Positions 33,366 to 45,785 of a DNA stretch of 64,000 nucleotides are shown in pieces. This stretch comes from Theobroma cacao (Eukaryota > Streptophyta > Magnoliopsida > Malvales > Malvaceae). The DNA lies in contig NC_030851.1 of the NCBI RefSeq assembly GCF_000208745.1, positions 39,225,820 through 39,289,819 of the forward strand, in the 5' to 3' direction. The stretch's first letter is position 1. Each line of letters starts with the position of its first letter. The notes beneath the pieces were generated by a model. That model saw only the letters and a list, made by a program, of their open reading frames with translations. It made no database searches and was not told the DNA's origin. Made by a program: the position numbers and the translations under genes.

Positions 33366-35663
33366 ATCCGATTCATGGTTCCTTTCCTTGTGTAGGACCT
33401 TCCTGGACCAAAGATTTGAGGCACATGATATTCCTTGGTTATCCATGGCTTGAAAATAATTACGTTTTGAAGACAATTCCGAAGTCTTGCTTGAGAAAAT
33501 CATGTGCCGAAGTTTCTTCAAAGGGAATGGGATGGTTTACTCAAAATAATGAATATATGATGGAGCGGAAAAGCCTTTTCCCTGGCAAGTTTTCACCAGA
33601 GATCGTGAACAGATTTGCTTGAGATGGAGACAGTGAAGAATAGTCACGAGAGGGGCGCAGCAAGATTTGATTTTGCCATGGGGGAGTTCTCGTTAGAAAA
33701 GGAGAAACCAAGGACCGCCATACATTAAAAATCTTTCCACATCATTCACTGCCATAAATTGACTAGACCAAGTGATGATCTTAACGCAACTGTCATGATC
33801 ATCAAACTCAATTTGGCCTTGGGTGGATCCTTTAATTCAAGTTGATATTCATAACCATCAAAGTTTTGATGAGGAAAGCTAACAAACGACATCATAAAGC
33901 CACGTGTGCCCTTCCGGTTCGTGATGTGCGCACGTGTGCCACGGCCTAGATATGCCCACACACACACATGCTGGATCCCAACCACAGCCCCCAGCAGGAA
34001 GAGATGGGGGTTTTGTTTGATATAGGCAAAAGATAATGAGTACTATTATTGACTCACCCAATATCTCTAAAAGGGGAAAGCTATTGCTACTATTGCATAC
34101 TGGTTTTCTTTACACTAAAAAGGGTTATTTCCCTTTTTCTTTTTTCTCATTCTTTGGTGGGACTTCACAACACACAGAATGTAGTTGTACATAAATTCTA
34201 TATTCAAGTGTACCTAGAGAGAGTACGTACGATGAGGAATGAGTGCAGAGAAAATAGATGGATCACAAACTTGTCCTCACATGTTTTTCAAGTTCTGAGG
34301 GAGGGTCAATCTTGATTTGCTAGGAATGGTATCTACCTTTGATCCAATGGTGAACATAAAACTTCTTCTAGTGGAGAATCATACAGGTTTTGTATTGAAA
34401 AACATCTGTATGGAAGCTGTTCGTGAGCCATGAGATAGTATTCCTATTGACTGTTGAACCAGAGCATTACATGAGATTCCACTCAGTGATTTCATACCCT
34501 CTTCCCCCGAGAGAAAGGGCAACAACTTAGATATGAAACTTTTCTGTTCAAGCTAATTTGGCTGTCAATTACTCTTGTTAGTTAGCCTGTAATGCATCAT
34601 TTTCCCTCCCCTAATTTCATGACAATGCTTGCAAGATTGAAAGATTCTTTTGTCTTACTGAGTTTTTTTTTTTTTTTCCAAAATCCTAAACTGTTTGTGT
34701 CACATTTCTCTTTTCCTTTTTTCCAAGTAAAACAAGTTGTCTGGTGTATTGATAAAGACATTGTCAGGACCATATTTAAATTCCAAAATTACTAAAAATG
34801 ATGCCAGGAATTACCATTGATTTCTTAACCTGCCCCCAAAACAAGGATTGAATCCTGAAACTCAAGCCACTGTTCATCAAGCTCTGATCCCTACCACTCG
34901 TAAAATGTTTTGTAGCTAGCTCGATCACCTATAAGGTTTTACCCCAGAGCTTCCCCAAAGAGGGGGCAGCCAGATATTACTGGGCCATGGTTGATTTACA
35001 TCAGTCAAAGGTGACTTAGGAAACAATTAATTAGAGCCCTTATAATGAAAGAATCTAAACCTATTAATTAAAGAGTGACTTGCAAGCTCTATAAAAGAAA
35101 GGGTGGGATCTACCAAATTCTCTCTATCCCTGTAATTGATATACAGGTAAAAAAAAAGTTTGAGTTTGTAGAAGTACACGACATTGAACCATGGCCAACA
35201 ACCACTCAAAAGCCAATCCCACTAAAACCAGAGTAGGGTCCCTAGAATCCAAGGAAACATAGGTTTTTGCCCCCCCCCCACCATTCCACAACACCAGCTC
35301 TGGTTTTTTCACAGTGTGAGAGAAAGGATAAAAGCTTGTTTCCCTTGTACCCCACCTTCACTTGTGCAAAACCAAAGCACAAATTCACATCAAGTGGGGT
35401 CTCTTCCAAAGCCTCCAAAAACACTCTTCATCATATAATATTATTAGACAGTGCATTTGATTATTATTATTAGTAATATAAAGCTAACCCTTCCCACTAC
35501 TCTCAATCATTTCAAACCCATTCCCTCTCTATACAATCTCACCACTTCCTTTTCTTCCTTTTTTATGGTTCCATCCCTTTGCTTCATCGATCTCTATCCC
35601 AACAAAGACCTTGTGCATCTGTGACATATAAACCCCATAGCAGGAGCATTGAGGTTTTAAGCC
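33366..35663. other. Intergenic: upstream region of the BG1-like gene
   Basis: Non-coding. Features are two G-boxes (33901-33940) and a C10 run (35270-35279). A pyrimidine-rich stretch at 35490-35570, before the ATG at 35664, probably lies in the 5' leader. An open stretch at 33281-33622 matches no family and begins in duplicated non-coding DNA. Confidence 0.6.
33901..33940. promoter_or_regulatory. Paired G-box repeats CACGTGTGCC
   Basis: The 10-mer CACGTGTGCC occurs at 33901-33910 and 33931-33940, exactly 30 bp apart, about 1.75 kb upstream of the BG1-like ATG. CACGTG/ACGTGT is the binding core for plant bZIP (ABRE) and bHLH factors (established). Regulation by them here is inference. Confidence 0.4.
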
Positions 35664-36626
35664 ATGTCGGTTACAGGAGTTTCAGACCCTGATAGAATGT
35701 TAAAGAAGTCATTCCATCGCAGGAATGACTCTGGTGAGCTTGATGTGTTTGAGGCTGCACGGTATTTCTCAGGGTACAATGAAGCAGCCAGCTATAACTG
35801 TGCAACATTCACTCAGAAGATCATGCGGGAAGAGAGGCAGCCCTGGAGAGGAGGCAGGATCAGCTTGGACGTACCGATGAGAAACCCTTTTCCTCAACAA
35901 ACTCATGCTGTGGAAAAGCAAATTAAGGAGAAGAAATACAAGCAACCGAGCTCCCCAGGTGGTAGACTTGCTAGCTTCTTGAACTCTCTTTTCAATCAAA
36001 CAGGTTCCAAAAAGAAGAAATCAAAATCTACCACGCAGTCCATGAAAGATGAAGAAGAAAGCCCTGGTGGGAGACGGAAAAGGAGGAGCAGCATTAGCCA
36101 TTTCCGTAGCTCTAGTACCGTTGATACAAAGTCCTTTTATTCTTCTTCAAGTTCTGGTTTCAGGACCCCACCTCCTTACGCACACACGCCCACGAAAAGC
36201 TACAAGGATTTTAGAAGCTATTCAGATCACAAGCAGGTGGTAACTCTGTCAAAGTACAGTATTGGACAAACAAAATCTACAGCTTTAGCAAACGAAGTCT
36301 TGGAAGACAAAAGGAATACAACAGACTATTCTTGGTTGGATGAGAAATTCAAGTTCAATGATGGCTACTCAGAAAAACACAAGAATAATCTCGGTACCCG
36401 TCATCAAGAGAAGGATAGGAATTGGGCTGATCGATATCCATCAGAGGAGAAAGAATTCAAGAAGTTCAATGAGGTTGACGACGGTGCAGATAGTGATTCA
36501 AGCTCTGATCTGTTTGAGTTGCAAAACTATGACTTAGGCATCTACTCAAGTGGCTTGCCTGTGTATGAAACTACACATATGGACAGCATCAAGAGGGGAG
36601 CACCAATTTCCAATGGTGCACTATGA
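35664..36626 (+). CDS. BIG GRAIN 1-like protein (probably type E), single exon
   Basis: 320 residues from one uninterrupted exon; ATG at 35664, TGA at 36624-36626. BIG GRAIN 1 proteins are plant-specific, plasma-membrane-associated positive regulators of auxin response and transport, and of seed or organ size in rice (family knowledge). Seen here: an N-terminal conserved block SFHRRNDSGELDVFEAARYF (16-35), SPGGRLASFLNSLF (97-110), a basic serine-rich middle (GSKKKKSK, GGRRKRRSSISHF, residues 114-147), and the C-terminal SDLFEL motif (281-286), which recurs in this family. There is no signal peptide or membrane segment. It sits in copy B of a tandem duplication, and the sister copy is gone from copy A. 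In Arabidopsis a BG1-like gene lies next to SPL6 (from memory), matching the order here. Subtype E is by recollection only. Confidence 0.82.
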   Translation: MSVTGVSDPDRMLKKSFHRRNDSGELDVFEAARYFSGYNEAASYNCATFTQKIMREERQPWRGGRISLDVPMRNPFPQQTHAVEKQIKEKKYKQPSSPGGRLASFLNSLFNQTGSKKKKSKSTTQSMKDEEESPGGRRKRRSSISHFRSSSTVDTKSFYSSSSSGFRTPPPYAHTPTKSYKDFRSYSDHKQVVTLSKYSIGQTKSTALANEVLEDKRNTTDYSWLDEKFKFNDGYSEKHKNNLGTRHQEKDRNWADRYPSEEKEFKKFNEVDDGADSDSSSDLFELQNYDLGIYSSGLPVYETTHMDSIKRGAPISNGAL

Positions 36627-37868
36627 GACTACATTTTCACCTTGTTGATGGGTTTCATTTGTTTTCATTGATAAGAAAAATTGATGTCCTAGATTTTGCT
36701 TTCTTTTCTCTTTTTTTTTTTTTTCTTCTAGCTAGCTTCTTTGAAACTTCGTTGAATGCTTTTCTCTCTGTATGTACAGTTTGGAATGTTTGTTTGTCTT
36801 TCCATTCTCATCAGTTTTCTTTGTTTTACCCTTTCTTTGGAGCTAGCTATTTCATTTCATGGATTAATGCATAAACATCAAAAGTCCCCCATTGGAATGG
36901 TTTGCTTAGATTGTGCCATGATTAGTGATTTTCCACTAAACTAATGGAGAAACATCAAAAAAGCCATCATCACGTCACACCATGTGGATTACATCTTCTA
37001 CACTTTTGACTTTTGGACAAGAAACAGTAATAGGTATCACATTAATTAATGTTTCCTACCCGCACGTGTGATTCACATAAGCTTAACCTTTTCTCTCCCT
37101 TTTTTTTTCCTTTCCACTACTATTTTTCATGGGAAACAAACATTTATTGTACTAGAAATTTATTAAGTTTTGCATGCTTGATGATTAATTAAGCCACCCC
37201 ATCAAAATTCTGTCTGCAATTTCAAATGGTCCCCTCTCCTCTTGCCTAGACTTGATCCAGCAGGACAAGTTAGTGCCTATTATCTGATCTATGTGTAGAA
37301 GGATATTTTTAGATTTTAAAATTGAGCTCGGGTGTCAAAACATTTTTGGCAAATTCAGTGAACTTAATTACAGCTAGCCTTCCTAGAATTCATCATTCTT
37401 GCATGTAAAGGAAACGTCAAACAGATGCAATGATGCAGAATGGTGGGTAAATCAGCAGGGGAACTTGTAAAGCATACAAGGGTAAAACGTTGTACGGACG
37501 CTGTGCACTTTCGCCTAAAACCCAAATTATTAAGAGCTTGATTAATGCCTCAGCATAAGTTTTGTTGTCTAATCAGACAATCAACATGGAAAGGCAAGCA
37601 TTGTTAATACTTTATAATATTTTCTTGTGAGAGCAGATGGATCGAAAGCCTAATCTACATCCATTAAAGATTGGTTGGAATAGCTAAGAAGCAAGAACCA
37701 ACTTTTTGTACCTATATTGACAAGCTATGTCGACAAGGATATCATTGTTAACGACAAGTTTATGCCAAAAATATTCCATACAAAAATGGGTGTGGCATGG
37801 GATTTTCTTACAGGCTTTCTACCAATAAAAGGTTAGGTCATTTCCAGTTTTCCGACCTTCAGATCATT
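36627..37868. other. 3' flank of the BG1-like gene
   Basis: The first 300 bases are T-rich and likely include the 3' untranslated region. The rest is non-coding with no recognised element. Homology to copy A restarts at 37869. Confidence 0.55.
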
Positions 37869-38262
37869 CCGGACAGACCTGTTCACAACTAACTTTGGGA
37901 ACCAAGTTAGTTAACAAGAACATTCTCAGGGAAAAACAGGTGAATTGACCTTAAACAGAATGAAATGATGGATTGCCAAATATAAAGGTTGTAGCTCTCA
38001 TTCTCCCTGTGTGAGTACATGCGTATAAAGCTAAAAGTGGGGAGTTTTTTTATCCCCTCCTCTCAGTCTCTTTTGCCATCAAAATGAAGCCTAAAGCTAA
38101 ATTGATCATGAACCCTATTGATAGCCTTTAGAAAGAATGATGCAGAAGAAAATGATGCATATAGGGCACTAGAATGCCCATCAGAAGGCATGATATACTC
38201 ACAATGATGCATGGGGTACCAGAAGGGTCCAGCAGGGCATGTAGCATCGGGATGGATGGGCC

Positions 38263-39521
38263 TTGCCTTGTGATTTGTCTAAGTTAATGTGATGACCAAG
38301 TTTGATAGGAGAGAAAGAGGAGACAGGGACAAGATAAGCTTTTCTTTTGGGCAAATGAAAAATCTTTCTTTTGTAAAAGCTGATAAGAACCCAACGAGTG
38401 AAACACAACCCAGAACTGCAATTGCTGCGAGATTAACTCCATTTCAATCACCCAAAATATTGATTGTATGCAATCTAATCTATGTATCAAATAAATCTAA
38501 GGAACCAGATATGTTAATTGTAATGCTTGGAATTATTAGATGGTCTTCACAAGTACCACCCAAATCTCCTGTTAAGAACATTGTGAAGACAGCATCAGAC
38601 CTTATTTCCAAGGCATGAAAGCGACTTATGGAACATGGTCACAAACTGATTTGATAACAGGTGAAAACGATATACCAATTACCCTGTAGAGAATTCACTC
38701 TGTTACATGTTTATCCTGAACAACATGATCATACATCATGTTTTTGGTATTTCCATGACCTTGCCTGTCTGAAGAAACTAATAAGAAGGCCTAATGATAC
38801 CTTATCAGTAAACATGATATAAGTGTTGGCTCACAAGACCTTTACAAAAGAACATAAAATAAAATATTGGCTTTGTAAGCAGCCAAGGAATCATCTTTAT
38901 TATTTGTATTAGATACCAATGAAGCATTATTTCTGCTAAGAAAGAAACTGCCAAAAGATCACAGTGGCTGTCACTTAGAATAAATCAAGTGGCTGATACA
39001 AAAATCACAGAAGTGCATTATTAGTGAAAGCAGCAACCTAGTTAAAGTTTGTGATCCACATTAATGACAGGTACAATTCCAGGACAGCCATCAAATTATC
39101 ATGAGCCTACCATAACTTCAAACAGTGTCTATATGTCTTAATATCAAAAGGGAATATAGGTGCTGTGTTTTCATGCGGGCAACTTGAGCTTGGATGCAAT
39201 TTGCACCGATGAAATTTGGAAAACAAAAGAAAGATAGAGAACAAAAGCTAAAGTGCACAGCAAATAAGACAATGAAAAGCAAGAAAGAAATTTTTTTTTC
39301 CCCAGCAGACCAAATTTAACTCAAGACATACTATCCAAATATCTAGTATCCTGTTGTATGATGAAGCACTTAAACAGATAAAGATTTGCTCATTAATTCT
39401 ATGAAAAAAGCTATTAGCAAGTATTTAAGCTGTGCTTATCAAAGTTTTGTAATTGATCTTTAAGCTGACCTCAAATCCCTCTAAAATATGCTAGACTGGT
39501 TTGAGAAGATTCATATTGCCT
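38263..39521. other. 1253-bp segment present in copy B only, bounded by TTGCCT repeats
   Basis: TTGCCT at 38263-38268 and 39516-39521 bracket DNA missing from copy A, which has a single TTGCCT at 25419-25424. This fits a deletion in A by short-repeat (microhomology) recombination. The alternative is an insertion in B with a 6-bp target duplication, but the ends show no inverted repeats. No gene is seen inside. Confidence 0.8.
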
Positions 39522-40711
39522 GCCTCTTAGTGGAAGAAAGAAGATGATAATTATAACCATGAAAAGATATATATTCCTAAGAATTTTCTTAACATTGTCA
39601 AAAACACACATGCCTACTGTTATACCATAATAACAGAATCTCACCAGATGGTTCTCAAGAAAAAAGAAAAAGAAGTGAGGAATCCTGATGTATATTACAA
39701 ATTTACCAGAGAATACACTGTTGAACTTTTGCTCCACAGCCATCTAGGAATCAAAACCTTATAAAGTGACTGCCAGGGGATATATTAGGTACTCAAAAAA
39801 TAACAAAATGTGGCACATTGCAGATAAAAAAAATTGGGGAACAGCATCATTGACAATGAAGAAACAAAAATTTAGTCTTTTGCTCAATGCTTATGGAAGG
39901 AAAGCTAATTTCAAGTAGGGCACTCTCTCACCGTGTTAATAACATAAGCCTGTGCCACTTAAGAGAAAAATGAAAAAAGAGTTCAAATTAAGTTCACTTA
40001 ATGAGCAGGACTGAATCTGGTATGCTGTGGTTTTTAACAGTAATGTTTGTATAACTTCTGTTTCAATCTGCCATTTTGAGTTTGTTGTGTCTTCAGTTTT
40101 AGGAGCAGCACACTTTCTTTAGTTAACAAAATGCATGCATCATTGATCAGCTGTTTTATAATGTTGTTCCAGGAAAGGAAAAACAACTATGCTTATGCCT
40201 TTTAGATTTAATGCTTGCTAATAATTTCCCAAATATACGTATCTTTTAGAAGAGCATGGTCATGAGTTTTTCCATCAGAAGAAACAAAACCTTTGTTAAA
40301 ACAGGTAAATTACAGAACCCACCAAAGGAAGAAAGATTCCACATACAGAAAGGAATAGAGCAGCAGCACAAACAAAACAGGAAAACTAGTGCTTAATTAA
40401 TTAAAAGAGCACTCTGCATTGATTGCATTTGCTTGCACCTCCCCTGCTGCTGCTCCTTTTAATACCTTTCAATTCTGTCATAGCAAGGCTAGTTGCAAAA
40501 CCAATTCTCAAATCCTGTGAGGAAACGTTGGGCTATCTTTCCTAGTATTACTGCATGGGTTGGACCCTAATTGGAACAAACGGTGGGACTTAGTCCAATT
40601 GCTCAAACTTCCTCTTCATATCAGCAAGGTTCCTTTTCTTTTCATTGTAGTCACAGCCATAAACATAATAATAATATTACTTTGATATAAAATGTTTATA
40701 TTCAATATTAA

Positions 40712-43700
40712 TAAACTCAAAATGAATTTGGATAAAACCTTACAAAAAGTGAAATAATTTATCCTATATTTTGTTCGCAATAAAGCAAAAGATTAGAATT
40801 TTAGCTAGGCTCTATGTCAGGGAAGTGGTACTCCAAGACTCCACGTTGTAATCAGCTTAGTTATTTGTGTCATTTTCTATCTTTGCCTTTTCAAGCTTGT
40901 AACCCGGAGTGGGAAACGAAAGGGCTACACCACTACTTTCTAACTATAGAATGGAAGACAGGCTAAAACCTGACAATATTGTAACGTAAGGACAAACTTG
41001 AATCAATGTCAAATTTGGAAAGTAAGGAAAACTAACAAGGAAAAAACTTCTCTCAAAACAATCAACCAATCTTGTTTCCCACATCCTCTATTTCGATAAC
41101 AAATGTCACTCAGTGCAATTCTTGATGGGATCGAGCCTGTTCCTTCTGATTTTCCAACACATGGCAATTCTAGAATGAATTGATTGCGAGAAGCAAAGAA
41201 AAACTTGTGTGATATCAACAGTTCATCCACCCTTACAATCCTGAGTATTGCTTTAGCTGAATGGGGAGGCTAGGCAAGGCAGCATAGAAACCAGAAACAG
41301 ACTATCTGTCAATTGTCATTCATCCTGATCAAGCCCATTAACCCACCATGGCATCAGGCTAACTAGCCCAAAAACCAGCGTCTTTTCCTGTCTATCTCTT
41401 GTGTCTTTACCAGCTGTCTTTCTTTTTTGTGCCTCATTCCATTTTCTTCTATATATATTTATGAAGATTTGTATGCATATGCCAGTCTGTCTCAGTTACA
41501 AACACAACTGCAAAACTAGCTAAATGGCAATTGAAAGTAGTGGAGTGTTTTTTTTTCTTTCCATAAAGCAAAGTGCAGCTTTTGCCTCACATAAATTGCA
41601 AGGAGATTGGATTGGTGATGGGGACATATGCACCTTCCTGGTGTGAGTGCTTAGTGCTTAGTAGGAAGGGGCTTACTTTCCCTTCCCTTTCTTTTTCATA
41701 TCTTTCTCACACTTCACACCCAAAAAGTATTGAGAAAAATGTATTAGCACCTATCCCTCTTGCTTGCCATTTTGTGACCTTCACTTCCCAATTTGGCAGT
41801 ATTCCCCAACCCCCCTTGCTACCTTTTTTTCCCATCACTCTCTTTCCTTGGCTTTGCCTTTCAAAATCATCATTCTCTCTTTCTTTGCCTTTTATTTTTC
41901 TATTGCCTAATGAAGGTAAATGTTCACATCATTATCTAGAAGAAGTGCATATGCCATTTTAACCCTTATGAAGAAAGAGGTTGTTACCCACCACTTGAAA
42001 TGATATGAATTACAATGTTTTTTTGTAATGCATTTGAAAAATCTTGCTTCTTGTATCTTAATGCTTCACATTGTACATGCACAAAATTTCCCAGTACATA
42101 TTTCTTCTGTTCAACAACCAACAAGATATTGGTTATTCAAAAAAAAACTTTAATGTTGTCCGAAAAATCAAATTATAAATTATATCAATAATTTAAATAA
42201 ATCTAACGATCATTATCTTTTCTTAAAAGAATTAAAGTTAATAATAATCCTAATTACCATGAACTTTAAATACAATTTGCCATGGAATGTAATAAGCAAA
42301 ACAACAAAAAGGACAAAATAAAAATAGGATGACATTCTCTAGAACATAGCTAAAAATGGGATTAACCCAAAGAGGAAAAAAATTGTGTCCATGTGCATGG
42401 CTTGAGGATTACAAAGTCACATTTGCTGTAACCCCAAAGAGATACTTTGGGATTATGGGGTTTTTTCTTGGTGAAATGCATGCATCACTGTTAACTTGAG
42501 ATATGTTTGAAAGTGACAATGTTGGTTAACAACTTAAAATGGGGCATCAAGCAGGTCATTTTCAGAGATCTTTTGCTTTTTTTTTTTGTGGGGGGAGGGG
42601 GAGGGGGGCAACACTACCAAAAGTGGTCCTTAACCCTAATTTGGTTAAGGGAATTTGGAAAGAAAACAACAAATTTCAATAAAAACCCCCATTTTCAAAA
42701 GCTGGAGAATGGAAGGCAGCTTTGAGCATATTGTGTTCTTATCCCTGGGAAGGGTCTGGCTGCTGCCACTGGGCTGCTGCAGAATGGACAAGTTGTTGCA
42801 GAGAGGGGAATGGATGGATGGATGGCTGGCTTTTAGTTGGCATTCAAGCAAGAAATGGCTATTATTGTTGTAAAGAATAAAAAAAAAGTTGTCAGCTGAG
42901 CAGAGCAGGTTCACTCACTGCCCACAGTGCCCACTTCCCTCCACATTTGCTTTTTCCACTAGGACACGTGTTAGCTCACCAAGATGTACAAGTGGCAAGC
43001 AGGGGTCTTGTCATATCCCAACATGATATCTTACCAGAAATTTCAATTAATTGAGGAGAAACATATGGCTTTCAATTCTTCTGCCAGTGACCTTTTGTGG
43101 GTCATCCTTTTGCCCCCAATTACCAGCTAGAAAAAAAGGGTAGGAACAGCCTGTATCTTCATTTTCAGTGTCTTTTTCTCTGTGGTTAAATAGTAAAACA
43201 GTGAAAAATAAAAATAACTTTTTAACTTTTAACCCAACCCAGACGACCCTTTCATTAAGGCAATGCTCCCTAGCACAGGTACATGACCATGTGTGATAAA
43301 TTGTGAGGTTTTCTTAAGCCTTCCATGTGAATTTACTGTGAGAGTTTTAATACTGAAATAATAAAGTGTTTGATAATTTAGTTATTTAACTATTCATAAA
43401 AAATAAATGTTCCTAAAGTTATTATATTTATTATATCTTTATTAATTTTTTACCAATAATTGAACAGTCAAAATTTAAATAAAATAACTTTTTTTACTCA
43501 ATATAAAATTGATCATGTGATGCCCACCTTGTTCATCCTTTTTGTCTCACAAATCCCCAACTGAATTTTTTTAATACATTTGATAATTAAATTTAAAAAA
43601 TTAGTCCTTCGAAGATTTTCAATGAATTTTTTAAGTTAATTTTATTTAAGGAAAAAAATTATTTTTTTCCTTTTAACCATTTACTTTTTTCCTTTTTAAC

Positions 43701-45785
43701 TATTATCAATACAAAATACTTGTAAATTTACACACACAAAAAATCCCACAAAAAATCCACTTAATATTTAATTTTCATTAACCTACCAAATAATTTTTAT
43801 ATCATAAATTCAATATTAAATTTATTTCGTTATAGATTTTTTTTTTGATTTATCGAATAACACCACCGTAATGTTTAAGCCAAGAAATTTGTTTGATTTT
43901 TCTTTTATTTGTCACTTGTGGAAGAAGTTGGCTTGATGGTTAGTCTCATCTATAGTGACATGAAGAGCTTTGTCTCATTATCTTATTTTCTTTCTTTCAA
44001 AATTGAGACCATTTCCATAAGGTTCAAAGAGGATATTTGTTATGGAATCTTGACACCCCATACACCCCAAAGGATCAAGTGTTCCCAATGTCCAAATACA
44101 TAAAATGTCCCAAAAAAATTTTAATTTATATTTAATCATGAATATTATTAGATATATACGTATTGTACTGATTCATACATATGTATACATATATAAATGT
44201 ATAGAATAAAAAGTGGTAAGTAGGCACTAGAAGCAGAAAGGCTTAAGCAAGAAGGGAGGCTCCCATTCCAAGTGCTGCAACATGTTGTAACTTTTGATCA
44301 ATGGATGGGTTTAAAGAAAGCAGAAACCAACCAGACACATCAAAATCAAAACAAAGCAAAGAACACAAATCAGATTAGACAGGGACCTAATTTTACCTTA
44401 ATCAAATCAAAACAAACGAATATAAAAAACATTAGGAATTGATGATCCTCCCTCTGCCTGTGTGTGTAGATTGTTATGTCCCTGGAAGAAAAAGGGTCAA
44501 GAATGGAATTTCAGATGGAAAAACACCCACCCCCGCAAAAGCTACAAAATACCTGGACATGCTTTTGAGACAGAAATACTAGTAGCAGTAGTAATAGTGG
44601 AAATCATGTTGACTCACAGTGTATCTGCTTCGACCTCATCACAAACCTGAGAAACAGAAAAAGCAATAATCAAAATAAAGCCTTTTGCTTTTCTTTTTCG
44701 TTTCTTTCTCTGTTTCCTCTCTTTCGTTCAACATTGCTTTCTTGTTTTCTCTGTGGTAAGCCAAAGAAAATCTCAATGACCCCTTCTTTTTTCTTTTTTG
44801 CGGGTTTTTGTTTTCTTCGAGGGTCTTTTGGCTGTTGGTGTTTTTTGTTTGGTTTCCGAGAAAACTGTAGGAAAAGGAGAGAAAAATGGGAATCTTGCAA
44901 CATCCCAAATTGTTCTGCTACAGTTTTTAACAGGGACTAAACATGCCCATGTGAATTCTTTTTGTCTGTTAATCTCTGAAAATGGGTAGTTTTCCTTTTT
45001 TTTTTCCTCTTTTTGTTTTTTTGGGTGGATTAAGCTTTTGGTAAACAAAAGAGTGAGCTTTTTTCCTTACCAACTCTGTTTTCTTGGGATTTGAAATGTG
45101 AAAGTATTTGGAGTTTTTTTGATTCTATAAGCTTTGGGTGGACTTCTACTTGAGCAGAGGTTCATGTGGTTATTATATTTCTTTACATGATTTGTTTTAT
45201 GGGATGGGAAAACTCAGGAATATGAGAGAAGCAGTAACAATAGGAACTTGTTCATTTTATTTTCCTTCTTTTTTTTCCCTTGTTCTTGGAGAAACACAAA
45301 AATGAAACATCAGCCCTTCTGGGCAACTCAAAACATCAGCTTTACTCAGTTAAATTCTTGTGAAGAAGTTGATTGAGTTAGATTTTTTGGTTTCTCTAAC
45401 CAATGAACAAGACAAGCATTCGGTTTTGATTTATTTTCTTCTTAGTCATTTTCCCTGCAACCAAACATAGCTTTGATTCTCTCTCTCTCCTATTGGACCT
45501 TCTATTAAATGCTCATGTGCGATGTCTTTAGCTTTCCTTTTTGTAATGTAATGTTAAAATTGAAATATGCTAAATGTAATCAATGGGCTGTATCTTTATC
45601 ACTCTGTTCTTTACTTCTTTTATTATTAGCTCATTTTTTTTCATGTGTGTGTCTACAGATAAGCAATTATTATGTTCTTCAAGTTTCCAATTTATCTGTT
45701 CCTTGAATTGATTAGCCTAATGATTCCTTTTTTTTTTTTTTTTCGTTTTATGAATTATGTGTAGGCATTTATATTATTCATATTG
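40712..45785. other. Intergenic: SPL6 upstream region and probable leader
   Basis: Non-coding. It holds a CACGTG at 42965-42970, a G-rich tract (42590-42608), AT-rich DNA (43170-43870), and a CT-rich, leader-like stretch (about 44690-44760). A T-run plus TGTGTAG acceptor-like sequence ends at about 45765, just before the SPL6 ATG, suggesting an intron in the 5' untranslated region. Open stretches at 41573-41962 and 44639-45048 do not begin properly or match a family. Confidence 0.55.
42590..42608 (+). repeat. G-rich tract G6-A-G5-A-G6
   Basis: Three long G runs separated by single A, preceded by eleven T. Prone to G-quadruplex formation. It lies about 3.2 kb upstream of SPL6. Confidence 0.85.

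Larger units (their letters stand above)
32265..45510 (+). repeat. Segmental duplication copy B (right, intact)
   Basis: The complete version of the duplicated unit, about 13.2 kb. It starts at ATGCTTTTAGGGG (32268), contains the BG1-like gene and its flanks, and ends in the SPL6 upstream leader at about 45510. Only parts of it survive in copy A (22140-26693 and 32172-32262). Within it, 40712-45425 has no counterpart in A. Confidence 0.85.

Noticed and set aside
33281..33622. 113-residue plus-strand frame upstream of the BG1-like gene
   Set aside because: No family resemblance, begins in duplicated non-coding DNA, and the A counterpart is disrupted.
38200..38260. AGCAGGGCATGTAGCA resembles part of miR164
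   Set aside because: The match is partial and no complementary arm able to form a precursor hairpin is nearby; also duplicated at about 25385 as part of the segment.
41573..41962. 129-residue plus-strand frame
   Set aside because: Starts at GTG rather than ATG, low-complexity Ser/Pro/Phe composition, no recognised domain; lies in the SPL6 upstream region.
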